Below the pieces are notes generated by a model. The model was not told the DNA's origin. It saw only the letters and a list, made by a program, of their open reading frames with translations, and did no database searches. A DNA stretch of 36,192 nucleotides from NCBI GenBank assembly GCA_031258305.1, contig JAIRNA010000121.1:1-36192 (forward strand), written 5' to 3'. The translations under genes were made by a program, and so were the position numbers. The stretch is from Treponema sp. Lineage in GTDB: Bacteria > Spirochaetota > Spirochaetia > Treponematales > Breznakiellaceae. Below are positions 1 through 10,411 of this stretch, piece by piece; the first letter of the stretch is position 1, and each line of letters starts with the position of its first letter.

Positions 1-10
1 TAACGTTCCG

Positions 11-32
11 TATCCGCCAAAGATGGCGGATA
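11..32. repeat. Inverted repeat downstream of the recombinase gene (TATCCGCCA-AAGA-TGGCGGATA)
   Basis: Perfect 9-bp stem with 4-nt loop, read directly; no clear T-run, so terminator function is uncertain. Confidence 0.6.
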
Positions 33-44
33 ATGTACATAGTA

Positions 45-1223
45 TCAATCAGTATGGGAAATGTCAAGAGGGCTTTGTATTTTGAGGGCATGGTGTTTGG
101 CGACATGGGTGTAGCGCTCGGTGGTGCGGATGGAGGCGTGACCGAGCAAGTCCTGAATGTAGCGGATGTCAACGCCACTTTCCAAAAGATGCGTGGCGAA
201 TGAGTGGCGCAGGCTGTGGATCGAGGCTTTTTTCCCGATGCCGGTGCTGTAGAGGGCTTGCTCAAAAATACGTTCGGCTGAGCGGACGGAGAGGTGTTCA
301 TCCGCGCTTTGACCTGAAAAAATCCAATTGCCTATATGGAAAAAAGTACAGTAACGCGACAAATACTCCGCGGCGATTTCGGATAGCACAGTGTACCTGT
401 CTTTGCGTCCTTTTCCCATACGTACAAACACGGTACGGCGCGTAAAATCAATATCTTCCATCTTTAGCGCGACAGCTTCACTCACTCTAAGGCCGGAAGA
501 GTAGCAGAACATCAGTAACAGCTTGTGTTTTGGGTTGGTTTCAGCGGACAAAAGACTTTGTATTTCCGTTTTTGACAATACCACGGGAAGGCGCTTATCC
601 TGACGGGAGCGGGAGGGTTCCTGTACAATAGGTTTTTTCATAACATCGTTATAAAAAAATTTAAGAGCGCTTATTGCAAGATTCATGGTTGCGGCAGAGC
701 GTTCAAGTTTTTCATCAAGGTACGCGATATAACGTTTTACATCACCGGCATTGACATCGGACGGCGGTTTTTGCGCTGCGTCGCAGAATTTCGTATTGTA
801 ATGAAGATACATTTTTCTTGTTTTAGGACTATATTTCCTAAAATGAAGCGCTTCGTTAAGTTTTTTCCGCCATTCGTCCGAAAAAAAATTTTCTTGTAAT
901 TTAACGGGCGCATTAGTCGGAGCGTCAGCAGGCGAGGCTACGGAGGCAAGAGCGGTGGTTTCTTGAGTCCAGGGATTTGCAAAAAACCCATATACGGCTG
1001 CAAGTCCTAACGCTTCTTTTACCTTTACATATACACCCGTAAAAATACTGTTTAACACGGGAGTTTGCAAGTGCGGAAGAATAAACAGACGGCGCGGGGC
1101 ATCCCAGTACCCGCCGTTTTTAATAATTCTCATAAACAAGAATTTATCATAACCGTAGAACGGTATTCTAATTCTTGTATCTGCAAATCGGCTTCTTTCA
1201 TAAAAAAGATATACAACATCCAT
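45..1223 (-). CDS. Tyrosine recombinase/integrase (XerC/D-like) with about 110-aa N-terminal extension
   Basis: Motifs SGLRVSEAVALKMEDID, GKGRKDRYT, HSLRHSFATHLLESGVDIRYIQDLLGHASIRTTERYTHV; SD AAGGAGGAGCCGCT before ATG supports the extended start. Confidence 0.9.
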   Translation of the reverse strand: MDVVYLFYERSRFADTRIRIPFYGYDKFLFMRIIKNGGYWDAPRRLFILPHLQTPVLNSIFTGVYVKVKEALGLAAVYGFFANPWTQETTALASVASPADAPTNAPVKLQENFFSDEWRKKLNEALHFRKYSPKTRKMYLHYNTKFCDAAQKPPSDVNAGDVKRYIAYLDEKLERSAATMNLAISALKFFYNDVMKKPIVQEPSRSRQDKRLPVVLSKTEIQSLLSAETNPKHKLLLMFCYSSGLRVSEAVALKMEDIDFTRRTVFVRMGKGRKDRYTVLSEIAAEYLSRYCTFFHIGNWIFSGQSADEHLSVRSAERIFEQALYSTGIGKKASIHSLRHSFATHLLESGVDIRYIQDLLGHASIRTTERYTHVAKHHALKIQSPLDISHTD

Positions 1224-1338
1224 AGCGGCTCCTCCTTGTTAATTATTTTCGTTGATACTACATTCTCCGACAACGACGGATAATTGAATATTTCTAAATA
1301 TAACCTAAACATCCAACGAGCCATTGGAGTATCAGGTC

Positions 1339-2178
1339 TTATATTGCTGTGAGGTAAAGGCGCAGTTCGCATCCTTCCATCTTTTCTGCTTGCCACTGAA
1401 GGCGCTTGATAGCGCGCTTTTCAATCTGACGGACGGTTTCCGGGGAAAGTCCCATCTTAACGCCTATGTGCTTGAGGGTATGTATTTCATTCCCATTGAA
1501 TTGATACCTATCCATAATGACTCGGCGCTCCTTCTCCTTGAGAACGTTCAAGAAACGCATAACGTCTTCCTTTGAAGATTTACGGACGAACTCTCGTTCC
1601 GGATTATACGTGTAGTCCTCTTGAATATGGAGGAGGCTAGGGGAATCCGAGGGATCTTCAGCGTCAAGAGAGACAAAATCGCCAGTAATATTAAAGATAA
1701 GTTCTACATCATGGACGGAAATATCTAATTCACGTGCGATTTCTTCGGGATAAGGCTGGCGCATAAGCCTTTGGTTCAGTTGTTGACTCACACGTTTGAT
1801 GATCTTGTATAGCTCTTCTTTTTTGTTGGGAAGCCGTATGATCCGCTGATTTCTTAAGAAATGACGGTGTATCGCTTGCCTAATCCACCAATTCGCATAG
1901 GTTGAAAAACGGACATTCTTCTTATAGTCGTATTTATCAACCGCATGCATAAGTCCTATATTGCCTTCTTGTATTACGTCCATAAGTCCGACTTCTGAAG
2001 TCTTATACGAGCGCGCTATTTTAATTACGATGCGAAGATTCGCCTCAACGAGTCTCTTACGAGCAGAGTCCTCTCCCCGCGCTATGCGTTTCGATAGTTC
2101 GAGTTCCTCTTCAAAACTAAGTAATGGGATAGCCTTAATTTGGTTGTAATAAACTTGTAATATCGAATTGTCTTCCAT
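1339..2178 (-). CDS. RNA polymerase sigma-70 family factor (RpoD/RpoS-like)
   Basis: VEANLRIVIKIARSY, GLMDVIQEGNIGLMHAVDKYDY, RFSTYANWWIRQAIHR, C-terminal HTH SPETVRQIEKRAIKRLQ; start moved to MEDNS because of GGAGG SD. Confidence 0.92.
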   Translation of the reverse strand: MEDNSILQVYYNQIKAIPLLSFEEELELSKRIARGEDSARKRLVEANLRIVIKIARSYKTSEVGLMDVIQEGNIGLMHAVDKYDYKKNVRFSTYANWWIRQAIHRHFLRNQRIIRLPNKKEELYKIIKRVSQQLNQRLMRQPYPEEIARELDISVHDVELIFNITGDFVSLDAEDPSDSPSLLHIQEDYTYNPEREFVRKSSKEDVMRFLNVLKEKERRVIMDRYQFNGNEIHTLKHIGVKMGLSPETVRQIEKRAIKRLQWQAEKMEGCELRLYLTAI

Positions 2179-2475
2179 AAAAACCTCCATAAAATAACAG
2201 ACGACTTATTCGTTTATAAAACATTCATCGTATCATTAATACATGCAATTCTTATGCCAAATTTAACGTCTTTTTATAGAATTATTAATTTATTGTATTA
2301 TAGTAAGATAAAACGCTAATCCTTCATTATTCATAAGAAACGAAGCGAGTCCAATGTCTACTTTTTCATACAGAAAAGATTTCTCAAACTCGTCTCTATG
2401 AACCATCCACCACGGTACTGTTTAAATGACAAGCTAGGGATTGAGGAATTGTAGGGCAAATGGTATACTATTCTT

Positions 2476-3816
2476 ATGAATAGGTTAGACTCATTCGGGC
2501 TTAAGACGCCAGAAATTTTGCTTCCCCACTCGGATCTTGATTTACAAAAATGGTCTGTCATTGCTTGCGACCAACGGACCCAAGATAGAGAGTATTGGGA
2601 AGCGGTAAAGCGGATAGTCGGAGATAGTCCCTCCGCGTTCAATCTGATTTTCCCAGAGGTTTTCCTCAAAGATGGGGACAGTGAAGAAAGAATCAAGAAT
2701 ATTCACGCCGCAATGGAGAATTATCGTGCAGGCGGAGTCTTTGCGCCTCCTCGCAAGGCGTGCATTTATGTGGAACGTTCTGTTGATAAGAAGAAACGAC
2801 GCGGAATCATCGTTTGTATTGACCTTGAGAAATACGATTGGCGGCATCCTGAAACTTCACTCATCCGAAGTACCGAAGGTACGGTGAAAGAACGCCTACC
2901 CGCTCGTATGGCAACGCGGCGCGGCGCGGCTCTGGAACTTTCCCACATTCTCCTCCTCATTGACGATAAAGAGGACGCGGTTCTTCCCACGCTTGAAAGC
3001 CGCGCCAAACAAGCGTCCCCGCTCTACGACACGCCTTTGATGCTCGGTTCCGGAAGCATCGCAGGATGGGCTTTGGATGATCAGAATTTTATTGCGGAGA
3101 CGTTTGCGGCGTTCTTCGATAAACAGACGCAAATCAAGGGTCAGCCCTCGTTCTTGTTCGCGGTGGGGGACGGCAATCATTCACTTGCCTCGGCAAAAGA
3201 AGTCTGGGAAGAATATAAACAGGCTCACCCTGAGGAAAAAGCCCCACAGTGCCGATTCGCAATGGTTGAAATTGAGAATCTCTACGATAAAAGTATGGAT
3301 TTTCAGCCGATTCATCGTATCGTCTGGAAAAAAGACAGGTCCAGCGCAAAGAGTGCATCGCCATCCGATATAAGGCTTTTGCCGCATATGCTTGCCGAAA
3401 ATGGAGGCAACCCCTTGCCTTTGATCAACATGCGTTCCATGCAATCGGCCGAAGAGCTTATGCGACTTATGCGGGAGCGTACACCGAATAACCGTCTGGG
3501 CTTCATAGGCGGCGGAGAGGATTGTCTTTTGCTCGAATTTGAAAATAAGGGGATCGCGGTCGCGGAGATTCAGCCGCTGTTGGACTCTCTCGCCGAAAAA
3601 ATGAACTGGGCCGTCGATTACATTCATGGGGATAGGGAGACGCGCTCGCTCGCAGAATCCGACTCCGATCGTATGGGTATCCTTCTGCCACCCTTCCACA
3701 AGGATAGGCTTTTTGAAACAATCGCAAAAACCGGTCCCCTTCCACGTAAGAGTTTTTCTATGGGCGAGTCTGAAGAAAAGCGTTTCTATTTGGAGGCGCG
3801 GAGTCTTTTTGGCTAA
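2476..3816 (+). CDS. DUF1015 family protein
   Basis: WSVIACDQRTQDREYWE and VGDGNHSLASAKEVWE motifs typical of the DUF1015 family; promoter TTGAGG-17-TATACT just before ATG. Confidence 0.85.
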   Translation: MNRLDSFGLKTPEILLPHSDLDLQKWSVIACDQRTQDREYWEAVKRIVGDSPSAFNLIFPEVFLKDGDSEERIKNIHAAMENYRAGGVFAPPRKACIYVERSVDKKKRRGIIVCIDLEKYDWRHPETSLIRSTEGTVKERLPARMATRRGAALELSHILLLIDDKEDAVLPTLESRAKQASPLYDTPLMLGSGSIAGWALDDQNFIAETFAAFFDKQTQIKGQPSFLFAVGDGNHSLASAKEVWEEYKQAHPEEKAPQCRFAMVEIENLYDKSMDFQPIHRIVWKKDRSSAKSASPSDIRLLPHMLAENGGNPLPLINMRSMQSAEELMRLMRERTPNNRLGFIGGGEDCLLLEFENKGIAVAEIQPLLDSLAEKMNWAVDYIHGDRETRSLAESDSDRMGILLPPFHKDRLFETIAKTGPLPRKSFSMGESEEKRFYLEARSLFG

Positions 3817-3849
3817 GACATTTTTGCTTGGAAGCGTGAGTCAAGGTAT

Positions 3850-4084
3850 TGTGAATAAGCTGTGGATAACTTAAAACTTTTTGTCGATTAATTCGCAAGT
3901 AAGACGCCCACTTGTGGAAAACTATGTGGAAAACCCCTGCTTATTGTCATATAATTATTTGTTATATTATAAATTACATATGTTTGTGATTTTTCTCAAA
4001 AGATCGCATGACAAAAGGGTAAAAATATATTATATATTCTAATAAACGGTTTTATGCTACTACTTGTGGATTTCCTGTGGATAA
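3850..4084 (+). other. Putative chromosomal origin (oriC): DnaA-box clusters around an AT-rich segment
   Basis: TGTGGATAA (complement of TTATCCACA) at 3861 and 4076; near-boxes at 3850, 3913, 3925 and 4065; AT-rich 3940-4060; dnaA follows immediately. Confidence 0.82.
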
Positions 4085-4104
4085 CTTTTTAAAAGAGGTA
4101 CGGT

Positions 4105-5523
4105 ATGATAGAATTAAACTATGAATTCTTTTGGAAGGAAGCTCTCAATCAGACGTTTGAAGAAATCGGAGAACAGGAATTCAATCGTTGGTTTGTACTG
4201 GTCGAATACCGGTCAGCCGCAGAGAACGTCCTTACACTTGGGGTTCCGTCCAACTTCTATCGCGAGGAAGTAAAACGACGTTACAAAACTAGTCTTGAAG
4301 AAAAGTTAAAGTTGATAAGCGACCAAGATATTACAATAGAATTTGAAATCGGCGCGGTTGCGCCGCAAGTTAAAATCAGAGAAGAATCGGAAAAACAAAC
4401 GGAACAATCCGCCGAGTCAGTCGAGAAACCCGCGACCCCAACACCCGCCGTCAAACCAAGTAAAGACAAGAAGCCTCCTCATCCGCATTTGCGCCCCAGC
4501 TATAACTTCGACAGTTTCGTCATAGGCGTCAATAACAGTTTTGCGGCAAATGCGGCTCTGGCCATCACCAAAAACCCGGACGGCACCGCCTATAACCCGC
4601 TCTTTCTCTATGGTGGCGTGGGGCTGGGTAAAACCCACCTCACGCAGGCCATCGGCAACTACCTTTATGCTCATACGGAACTTAAAATCATTTACACCAG
4701 TGCAGAAAATTTCCTTAACGAATTGGTAGACAGCATCGGCGACAAAAAAGCGACTAACGCCTTTAAAAACAAATATCGTTACACGGATGTCTTGCTTATG
4801 GATGACATTCACTTTCTACAGGGCAATAAGGGCGCAACCCAAGAAGAGCTTTTTCACACATTCAACGCTCTCTATGACTCCAATAAGCAAATCGTGTTCA
4901 CCAGCGATAGACCGGCTTCCGAACTTAAACATATCCCGGAACGGCTCATATCGCGCTTTGGGCGGGGATTGAGCGTTGACCTATCGCCGCCAGATTATGA
5001 GACTCGTTGCGCCATTCTTAAAAGAAAAGCCGAAACGAAGAAAGTCGGTATACCTGACGATGTTATCGCTCTGTTGAGTAAAAATATTTCCTCGAACGTC
5101 AGGGACCTGGAAGGCGCTTTTACGAAGCTCATCGCCTACGCGGACCTCGCTGGTAAGAAAATCACGGTGGAAGTTGCCCAACAACAGCTAAAAGACGTTT
5201 TCGCATCGCCGAAACAGGCGAATATGTCTGTAGACGTCATCATAAAGGTCATTGCGGAACATTACCAGCTCAGTCCCAATGACCTACGTGGAAAAAAGCG
5301 ATCGCAGAAAATCGTCATTCCGCGCCAGATAGCCATGTTCATATCCCACGAAATCACCGAATTTTCTACTACAGAAATCGGACAGACTTTCGGCGGCAGG
5401 GACCATACAACCGTGATGCACTCCTGTAACAAAATCAAAGAGAAAATGCAGTCAGACCCTAAGCTCGACACAACGGTACAAAAACTCGTTGGGCTGATAA
5501 AGGAATATACCGCCAAGTCCTAG
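4105..5523 (+). CDS. dnaA: Chromosomal replication initiator DnaA
   Basis: YNFDSFVIGVNNSFAANAA, GGVGLGKTHLTQAIGN, LLMDDIHFLQGN, C-terminal GGRDHTTVMHSCNKI. Confidence 0.98.
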   Translation: MIELNYEFFWKEALNQTFEEIGEQEFNRWFVLVEYRSAAENVLTLGVPSNFYREEVKRRYKTSLEEKLKLISDQDITIEFEIGAVAPQVKIREESEKQTEQSAESVEKPATPTPAVKPSKDKKPPHPHLRPSYNFDSFVIGVNNSFAANAALAITKNPDGTAYNPLFLYGGVGLGKTHLTQAIGNYLYAHTELKIIYTSAENFLNELVDSIGDKKATNAFKNKYRYTDVLLMDDIHFLQGNKGATQEELFHTFNALYDSNKQIVFTSDRPASELKHIPERLISRFGRGLSVDLSPPDYETRCAILKRKAETKKVGIPDDVIALLSKNISSNVRDLEGAFTKLIAYADLAGKKITVEVAQQQLKDVFASPKQANMSVDVIIKVIAEHYQLSPNDLRGKKRSQKIVIPRQIAMFISHEITEFSTTEIGQTFGGRDHTTVMHSCNKIKEKMQSDPKLDTTVQKLVGLIKEYTAKS

Positions 5524-5740
5524 TATAAGAGCTTAAGCACAAAATACAGTAAAGAACCTTATAATTTACCCTCTACATTTAGCTTTGTTATGACTCATCT
5601 AAAGAATACGTACCTATTTTTCTCTTTATTAGACTTGTTTAATGATCGTAAATATGATATATTGATTTGTGGCATTATCCATTATAACAAAGAGTTTAGT
5701 TGGTTATTAAACAAGTATATTAATTAAAAGGAGAATAAAC

Positions 5741-7924
5741 ATGAAATTAGGCAAGAAATTAATCATTAGCATGATTGCCTTGAATCTCGTGGGGTTTGCT
5801 ATTCTAATTACCGTATCGTTAAGAATTTCACAGCAGGAAATAACAAGCCTTATAACCGATGATGCAACCCGCATTGCTCGTGAAGGCGGCTATCAAGTCA
5901 AGTTTTGGCTTGACGCGTATATGGATACCGTACGGACATTGGCGCAAATCTTCGAACAATATGAAACGCTTCCCGCGTCAACTCAGCGTGATACCTTCAA
6001 TATGCACCTGAAGACCATCCTTGTCGCCAATACAGAAATGTTAGCCATATGGACATGTTGGGAGCCTAACGTTCTAGACGGACTTGATGCCGAATACGCC
6101 AACACAGAGGGTGCTGACATCACTGGTAGGTACATTCCGTATTTTTTCCGAAATGGCTCTAATATCACCTTGACCGCTCTGACTAATTACGACACAAGCG
6201 ATTATTACCAAAAACCTCTCCGAAGTGGCAAAGAAGAGGTTATCAATCCATATTTCTATGAAGTGAACGGCAAAGATGTCTTGATACTAACTCTGTCCGT
6301 TCCTATCAAAAACAGAGGAAAAACAGTTGGCGTAGTGGGCGTTGATTTTGCTATTACGAAGATGCAAGAAATAGCCCAGGGCATCAAACTTTTTGAAGGC
6401 GGCGTAACAGCCGTCTACAGTAACGACGGTATTGTATGCGCCTACTTCGACCCATCCCTTATCGGAAAATCTATGCGAGACCCCAGAGTTAATGTGATAG
6501 GAGACAAGATTGATGAATTGGAGAATGCGGTCAAGAGCGGAAACATCTTCATCTCTAAAATATCTGTGTCTGGTACGGACAAAATGACGATTTTTTCGAT
6601 ACCTTTCACCGTGGGAAGAGCCGATTCCGCCTTAAGCTTCGCGGTCATTGTTCCCGATAAGACGATAATGGCTCCTTTGTATCGGATGTTGACGCTGAAC
6701 CTCATCATTGCGATGGTTATGATCATTCTCACCTCATTAGTCGTAGCCTTTTTAGTGTTCCAGCAGATTACTAAGCCAATCACTTATTTTAAGGACACGC
6801 TCAAGGAAGTGGGACAGGGAGACTTAACGAAACAAGCCCGCTTGTACTCCAGTGACGAACTAGGCGATATGGCGCAGTATTTCAATCAAACGCTGGAAAA
6901 TATAAAGGGCTTGGTAACGACAATCAAGAAGAATGCGGGAATGTTATCCGACATCGGTGCTGATCTTACGTCCAATATGGCACAGACATCCTCGGCAATC
7001 TACGAAATTACCGCCAATATCCAGAGTATCAAGAACAGGATGGTCAACCAAAGCGCATCCGTCAATCAAACCAACACGACTATGGAACAAATCAACATCA
7101 ACATCGGCAAACTCCACGATCAGGTAGAAACTCAGACGCAAAGCGTATCCCAGTCCTCATCCGCAGTTGAAGAGATGCTTGCCAATATCCAGTCGGTTAC
7201 AGAAACCTTAAAGAAAAACATGGAAGGTATGGAGCAACTAGCTTCGGCGTGCAATGTGGGGCGTACCGGTTTACAGGAAGTGTCTGAAGACATCGCGGAA
7301 ATCGCCCACGAGTCCGAAGGCTTGATGGAAATCAACGCTGTCATGGAAAATATCGCCAGCCAGACCAATCTTTTGTCGATGAACGCGGCGATTGAGGCCG
7401 CTCATGCGGGTGAGTCGGGCAAGGGCTTCGCGGTTGTTGCCGATGAAATCCGCAAGCTTGCCGAGAATTCCGGGGAACAGTCCAGGACCATTAGTACTGT
7501 GTTAAAGAAAATCAAGTCGTCTATCGACAAGATAACCGTGTCCACAGAGGGGGTTTTAAATAAATTCGAAGCCATAGACGGCGGGGTGCGGCAGGTTTCC
7601 CATCAGGCCGAGGACATACGCGCCTCGATGGAGGAACAGAACGCGGGAAGTCGCCAGATACTAGAGGAGATTAGCCACCTGAATGAAGCTACCCATCAGG
7701 TGAAGAACGGCGCGGCGAAGATGCGGGAGGGAAGCCAAGAGGTGATCCATGAAAGTAAGAACCTCGAAATAGCGACTCAAGAGATAGTGGACGGTATAAA
7801 CGAAATGGCGACAAGCGCGGAACAGGTCAACATCGCAGTTCACCGAGTCGATGAAATCAGCGGACAAAACAAGGAAAGCGTCGAATCGTTGTCACGAGAA
7901 GTAGCGCGCTTCAAGCTAGAATAG
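5741..7924 (+). CDS. Methyl-accepting chemotaxis protein, dCache-like sensor, HAMP, signalling domain
   Basis: N-terminal TM, periplasmic region with [10 protein letters not shown], second [53 protein letters not shown] hairpin tip; SD AAGGAG. Confidence 0.95.
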   Translation: MKLGKKLIISMIALNLVGFAILITVSLRISQQEITSLITDDATRIAREGGYQVKFWLDAYMDTVRTLAQIFEQYETLPASTQRDTFNMHLKTILVANTEMLAIWTCWEPNVLDGLDAEYANTEGADITGRYIPYFFRNGSNITLTALTNYDTSDYYQKPLRSGKEEVINPYFYEVNGKDVLILTLSVPIKNRGKTVGVVGVDFAITKMQEIAQGIKLFEGGVTAVYSNDGIVCAYFDPSLIGKSMRDPRVNVIGDKIDELENAVKSGNIFISKISVSGTDKMTIFSIPFTVGRADSALSFAVIVPDKTIMAPLYRMLTLNLIIAMVMIILTSLVVAFLVFQQITKPITYFKDTLKEVGQGDLTKQARLYSSDELGDMAQYFNQTLENIKGLVTTIKKNAGMLSDIGADLTSNMAQTSSAIYEITANIQSIKNRMVNQSASVNQTNTTMEQININIGKLHDQVETQTQSVSQSSSAVEEMLANIQSVTETLKKNMEGMEQLASACNVGRTGLQEVSEDIAEIAHESEGLMEINAVMENIASQTNLLSMNAAIEAAHAGESGKGFAVVADEIRKLAENSGEQSRTISTVLKKIKSSIDKITVSTEGVLNKFEAIDGGVRQVSHQAEDIRASMEEQNAGSRQILEEISHLNEATHQVKNGAAKMREGSQEVIHESKNLEIATQEIVDGINEMATSAEQVNIAVHRVDEISGQNKESVESLSREVARFKLE

Positions 7925-7970
7925 GAAAGAATCAGGGTGTGTTGAGACTCAACTGTCAATACTTCACCAT

Positions 7971-8111
7971 ATGTGTGTTTTGAAAAGATTTAATCGCTAT
8001 TGGGTTTCCGCCTTAAAGAGCGGGGGATTTGTTCCCCGCATACGCAAAGATTGCACGGCAGAGTTGCGGGGGGGGGGGGGATTTTTTAATTTTAGGATTG
8101 ATAAAATGTAA
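7971..8111 (+). other. Short ORF (46 codons) running through a 13-G tract
   Basis: Translates MCVLKRFNRYWVSALKSGGFVPRIRKDCTAELRGGGGFFNFRIDKM*; no good SD; coding status doubtful. Confidence 0.2.
8068..8080 (+). repeat. Poly-G homopolymer tract (13 G)
   Basis: Counted directly between TTGC and ATTTTTT. Confidence 0.9.
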
Positions 8112-8162
8112 CAAGATCTGTCCATAATATGTCTACAATTATAGACAGACGCTAACGAGCGC

Positions 8163-8191
8163 TTGATTAACAATCGAAATTGCAGTATATT
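8163..8191 (+). promoter_or_regulatory. Sigma-70-type promoter for the glycosyltransferase (TTGATT-17-TATATT)
   Basis: Hexamers with 17-bp spacing, 20 nt before ATG 8212. Confidence 0.5.
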
Positions 8192-8211
8192 GTAGAATAG
8201 GCAGTAAAGTT

Positions 8212-9366
8212 ATGAATATTGGTATTTTTACAGATACATATGTTCCTCAAGTCAACGGGGTTGTTACCGTTGTGAGGACATTGAAGACAGAATTGGAAAA
8301 ATCGGGGCATCGGGTTTATATTTTCACGGTTCAGCATCCTAACGCCGTTGATGAAGAAGGCGTTTTCCGTGTGGCTTCTTTCCAATTTCCCACAGAACCC
8401 CAGCACCGGGTTGGCGTTTTCCTTGAAAAAGAACTCATTTTCATCGCCAAATCCTTGAAACTTGACATCATCCACACCCACACCGAGTTCAGTCTTTACC
8501 TCGCGGCGCGGCGAGTGTGTAGGAAACTCGGCGTCCCCTTCATCCATACCGTGCATACGTATTATCCGTACTATCTTTATTACATTCCAATTCTGCTAAA
8601 GCCTATTATTCACCTAAAGCCTTTTTTCAAAAGAGTGTTCAGAAATCAATATTGCATAGTCGCCCCTTCGAGGAAAGTAAAGAATTTCCTCGACAGCATA
8701 GGGTATGATAAAACCATCAAAGTTGTGCCTAACGGCATAGACCTCTCGCAATTCTACGATCGTTCCGATGCGGTGATGAACGCCGTCAAGGCATTCCGTG
8801 CGAGGTTTGCTATCGCTTCTGATGAAAAACTCGTCATTTTTGTCGGTAGATTGGGCCTCGAAAAAAATATCTACACTCTCATTGAGAATTTCAAGAAGAT
8901 GCGTGATAGAAATCCTAAGATAAAACTACTTCTCGTGGGCGATGGTCCAGACCGACATGAACTCCAATCCCATGCCTTCGAGCTTGGCTTGTCCGACTCC
9001 ATTCTTTTTACCGGCTACTTGCAGTGGCCCAATGAAATCAAAATATCCTATGCCGCGTCCAGTCTTTTTATGAGCGCGTCCCATAGCGAGGTGCATCCGA
9101 TAACGTTCATAGAGGCGATGGCATCCGGACTGCCGATTGTCGCGGTTGCGGATGTGAGTATCGCCGACATGGTTCTTAATGGTGAAAATGGCTGGCAGAT
9201 AGAAAACGACGCCGAACTTTGGGAAAAGGCGCTTGAGGTGCTGAACGACCCGAATTCGAAAGAAAGCATGGGCAAGCGTTCTGAGGAAGTATCCCGAAAC
9301 TACTCGGTGGAACGCTTCATAAAGGAAATGTCGGCTATCTACGAGGAATACCGGAGGAAATCTTGA
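8212..9366 (+). CDS. Glycosyltransferase family 4 (diacylglycerol glucosyltransferase-like)
   Basis: [68 protein letters not shown]. Confidence 0.9.
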   Translation: MNIGIFTDTYVPQVNGVVTVVRTLKTELEKSGHRVYIFTVQHPNAVDEEGVFRVASFQFPTEPQHRVGVFLEKELIFIAKSLKLDIIHTHTEFSLYLAARRVCRKLGVPFIHTVHTYYPYYLYYIPILLKPIIHLKPFFKRVFRNQYCIVAPSRKVKNFLDSIGYDKTIKVVPNGIDLSQFYDRSDAVMNAVKAFRARFAIASDEKLVIFVGRLGLEKNIYTLIENFKKMRDRNPKIKLLLVGDGPDRHELQSHAFELGLSDSILFTGYLQWPNEIKISYAASSLFMSASHSEVHPITFIEAMASGLPIVAVADVSIADMVLNGENGWQIENDAELWEKALEVLNDPNSKESMGKRSEEVSRNYSVERFIKEMSAIYEEYRRKS

Positions 9367-9412
9367 TGGTAGACGGGAAGTATTCTTAAATACCAGCGAT
9401 GAAGAGCGTTTT

Positions 9413-10321
9413 ATGGAAGAAAATCAAAAAGCGGCGTTTGTAGCAATTGCTGGACGACCGTCAGTGGGAAAATCAACCCTTATCAACCGCCTGTGCGGTG
9501 AAAAAGTCTCCATCGTAAGCCGTTCGCCTCAAACCACGCGAAATGCCATACGAGGCATAGTGAATGGTACTGAAGGACAGATAGTTTTCATCGATACTCC
9601 GGGGAGGCATATCTCTGCGAAGAAATTCAATCGGAAATTGCTCGAAGTTTCGGGACGTAGTATTGAAGACGCGGATATTGTACTTTATCTCCTGGATGCA
9701 ACCCGCGTTCCAGGCGCTGAAGAGTCCGCTATCGCGGACTATTTGGCGCCTTTCTCCGAAAGACTCGTCGCTGCGGTCAATAAAATGGATATCCAAGGCG
9801 AATCCTCCGCGAAAACCATTGACTTTCTGAAAAGCTGTTTCCCCACTCTGCCTCAAGACCGTATTTTCAAAATTTCCGCAGCGCAAAACGACGGGTTGAA
9901 TCCCTTGTTAAAAAAGATATTTGATATGTCGCCGACCGGAGAGCCTTTCTATCCAGTAGACTGTTACACGGACCAAGACGTTCAGTTTCGCATCGCTGAA
10001 ATCATCCGTGAAAAAGCCGTGAACAGACTGCGACAGGAACTGCCATATTCCATTTATGTGGAAATTGCAGACGCGGAACTCAAAGATGCCGGAACGGATG
10101 GCGAAAAACTGTGGGTGCGGGCGTTCATCATCACCGAACGAGAATCCCAGAAAGGTATGGTTGTAGGTAAGGGCGGACAAATGGTTAAATCCATCCGTCT
10201 CGCGGCGCTCAAAGACCTGCAACGCATCTTCGACTGGAAAATAGATCTCGACCTTCGCATCAAAACCGCTAATGATTGGCGAAGTAACGATATTCTGCTG
10301 AAACGGATCACCGGTGAATGA
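9413..10321 (+). CDS. era: GTPase Era
   Basis: AGRPSVGKSTLINRL, DTPG, NKMD, C-terminal KH region ITERESQKGMVVGKGGQMVKSI. Confidence 0.95.
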   Translation: MEENQKAAFVAIAGRPSVGKSTLINRLCGEKVSIVSRSPQTTRNAIRGIVNGTEGQIVFIDTPGRHISAKKFNRKLLEVSGRSIEDADIVLYLLDATRVPGAEESAIADYLAPFSERLVAAVNKMDIQGESSAKTIDFLKSCFPTLPQDRIFKISAAQNDGLNPLLKKIFDMSPTGEPFYPVDCYTDQDVQFRIAEIIREKAVNRLRQELPYSIYVEIADAELKDAGTDGEKLWVRAFIITERESQKGMVVGKGGQMVKSIRLAALKDLQRIFDWKIDLDLRIKTANDWRSNDILLKRITGE

Positions 10322-10411
10322 TCGTTGTTCCCTTTGTTTTACTAAAACGGATTGAGATACCGAAGTAGCGTGTACTAGTCCGTATAAAAAGAAATAAATT
10401 AGGAGGCTACT

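Noticed and set aside
3181-3699. 172-aa ORF antisense to the DUF1015 gene
   Set aside because: Inside a confident CDS; atypical composition, no SD.
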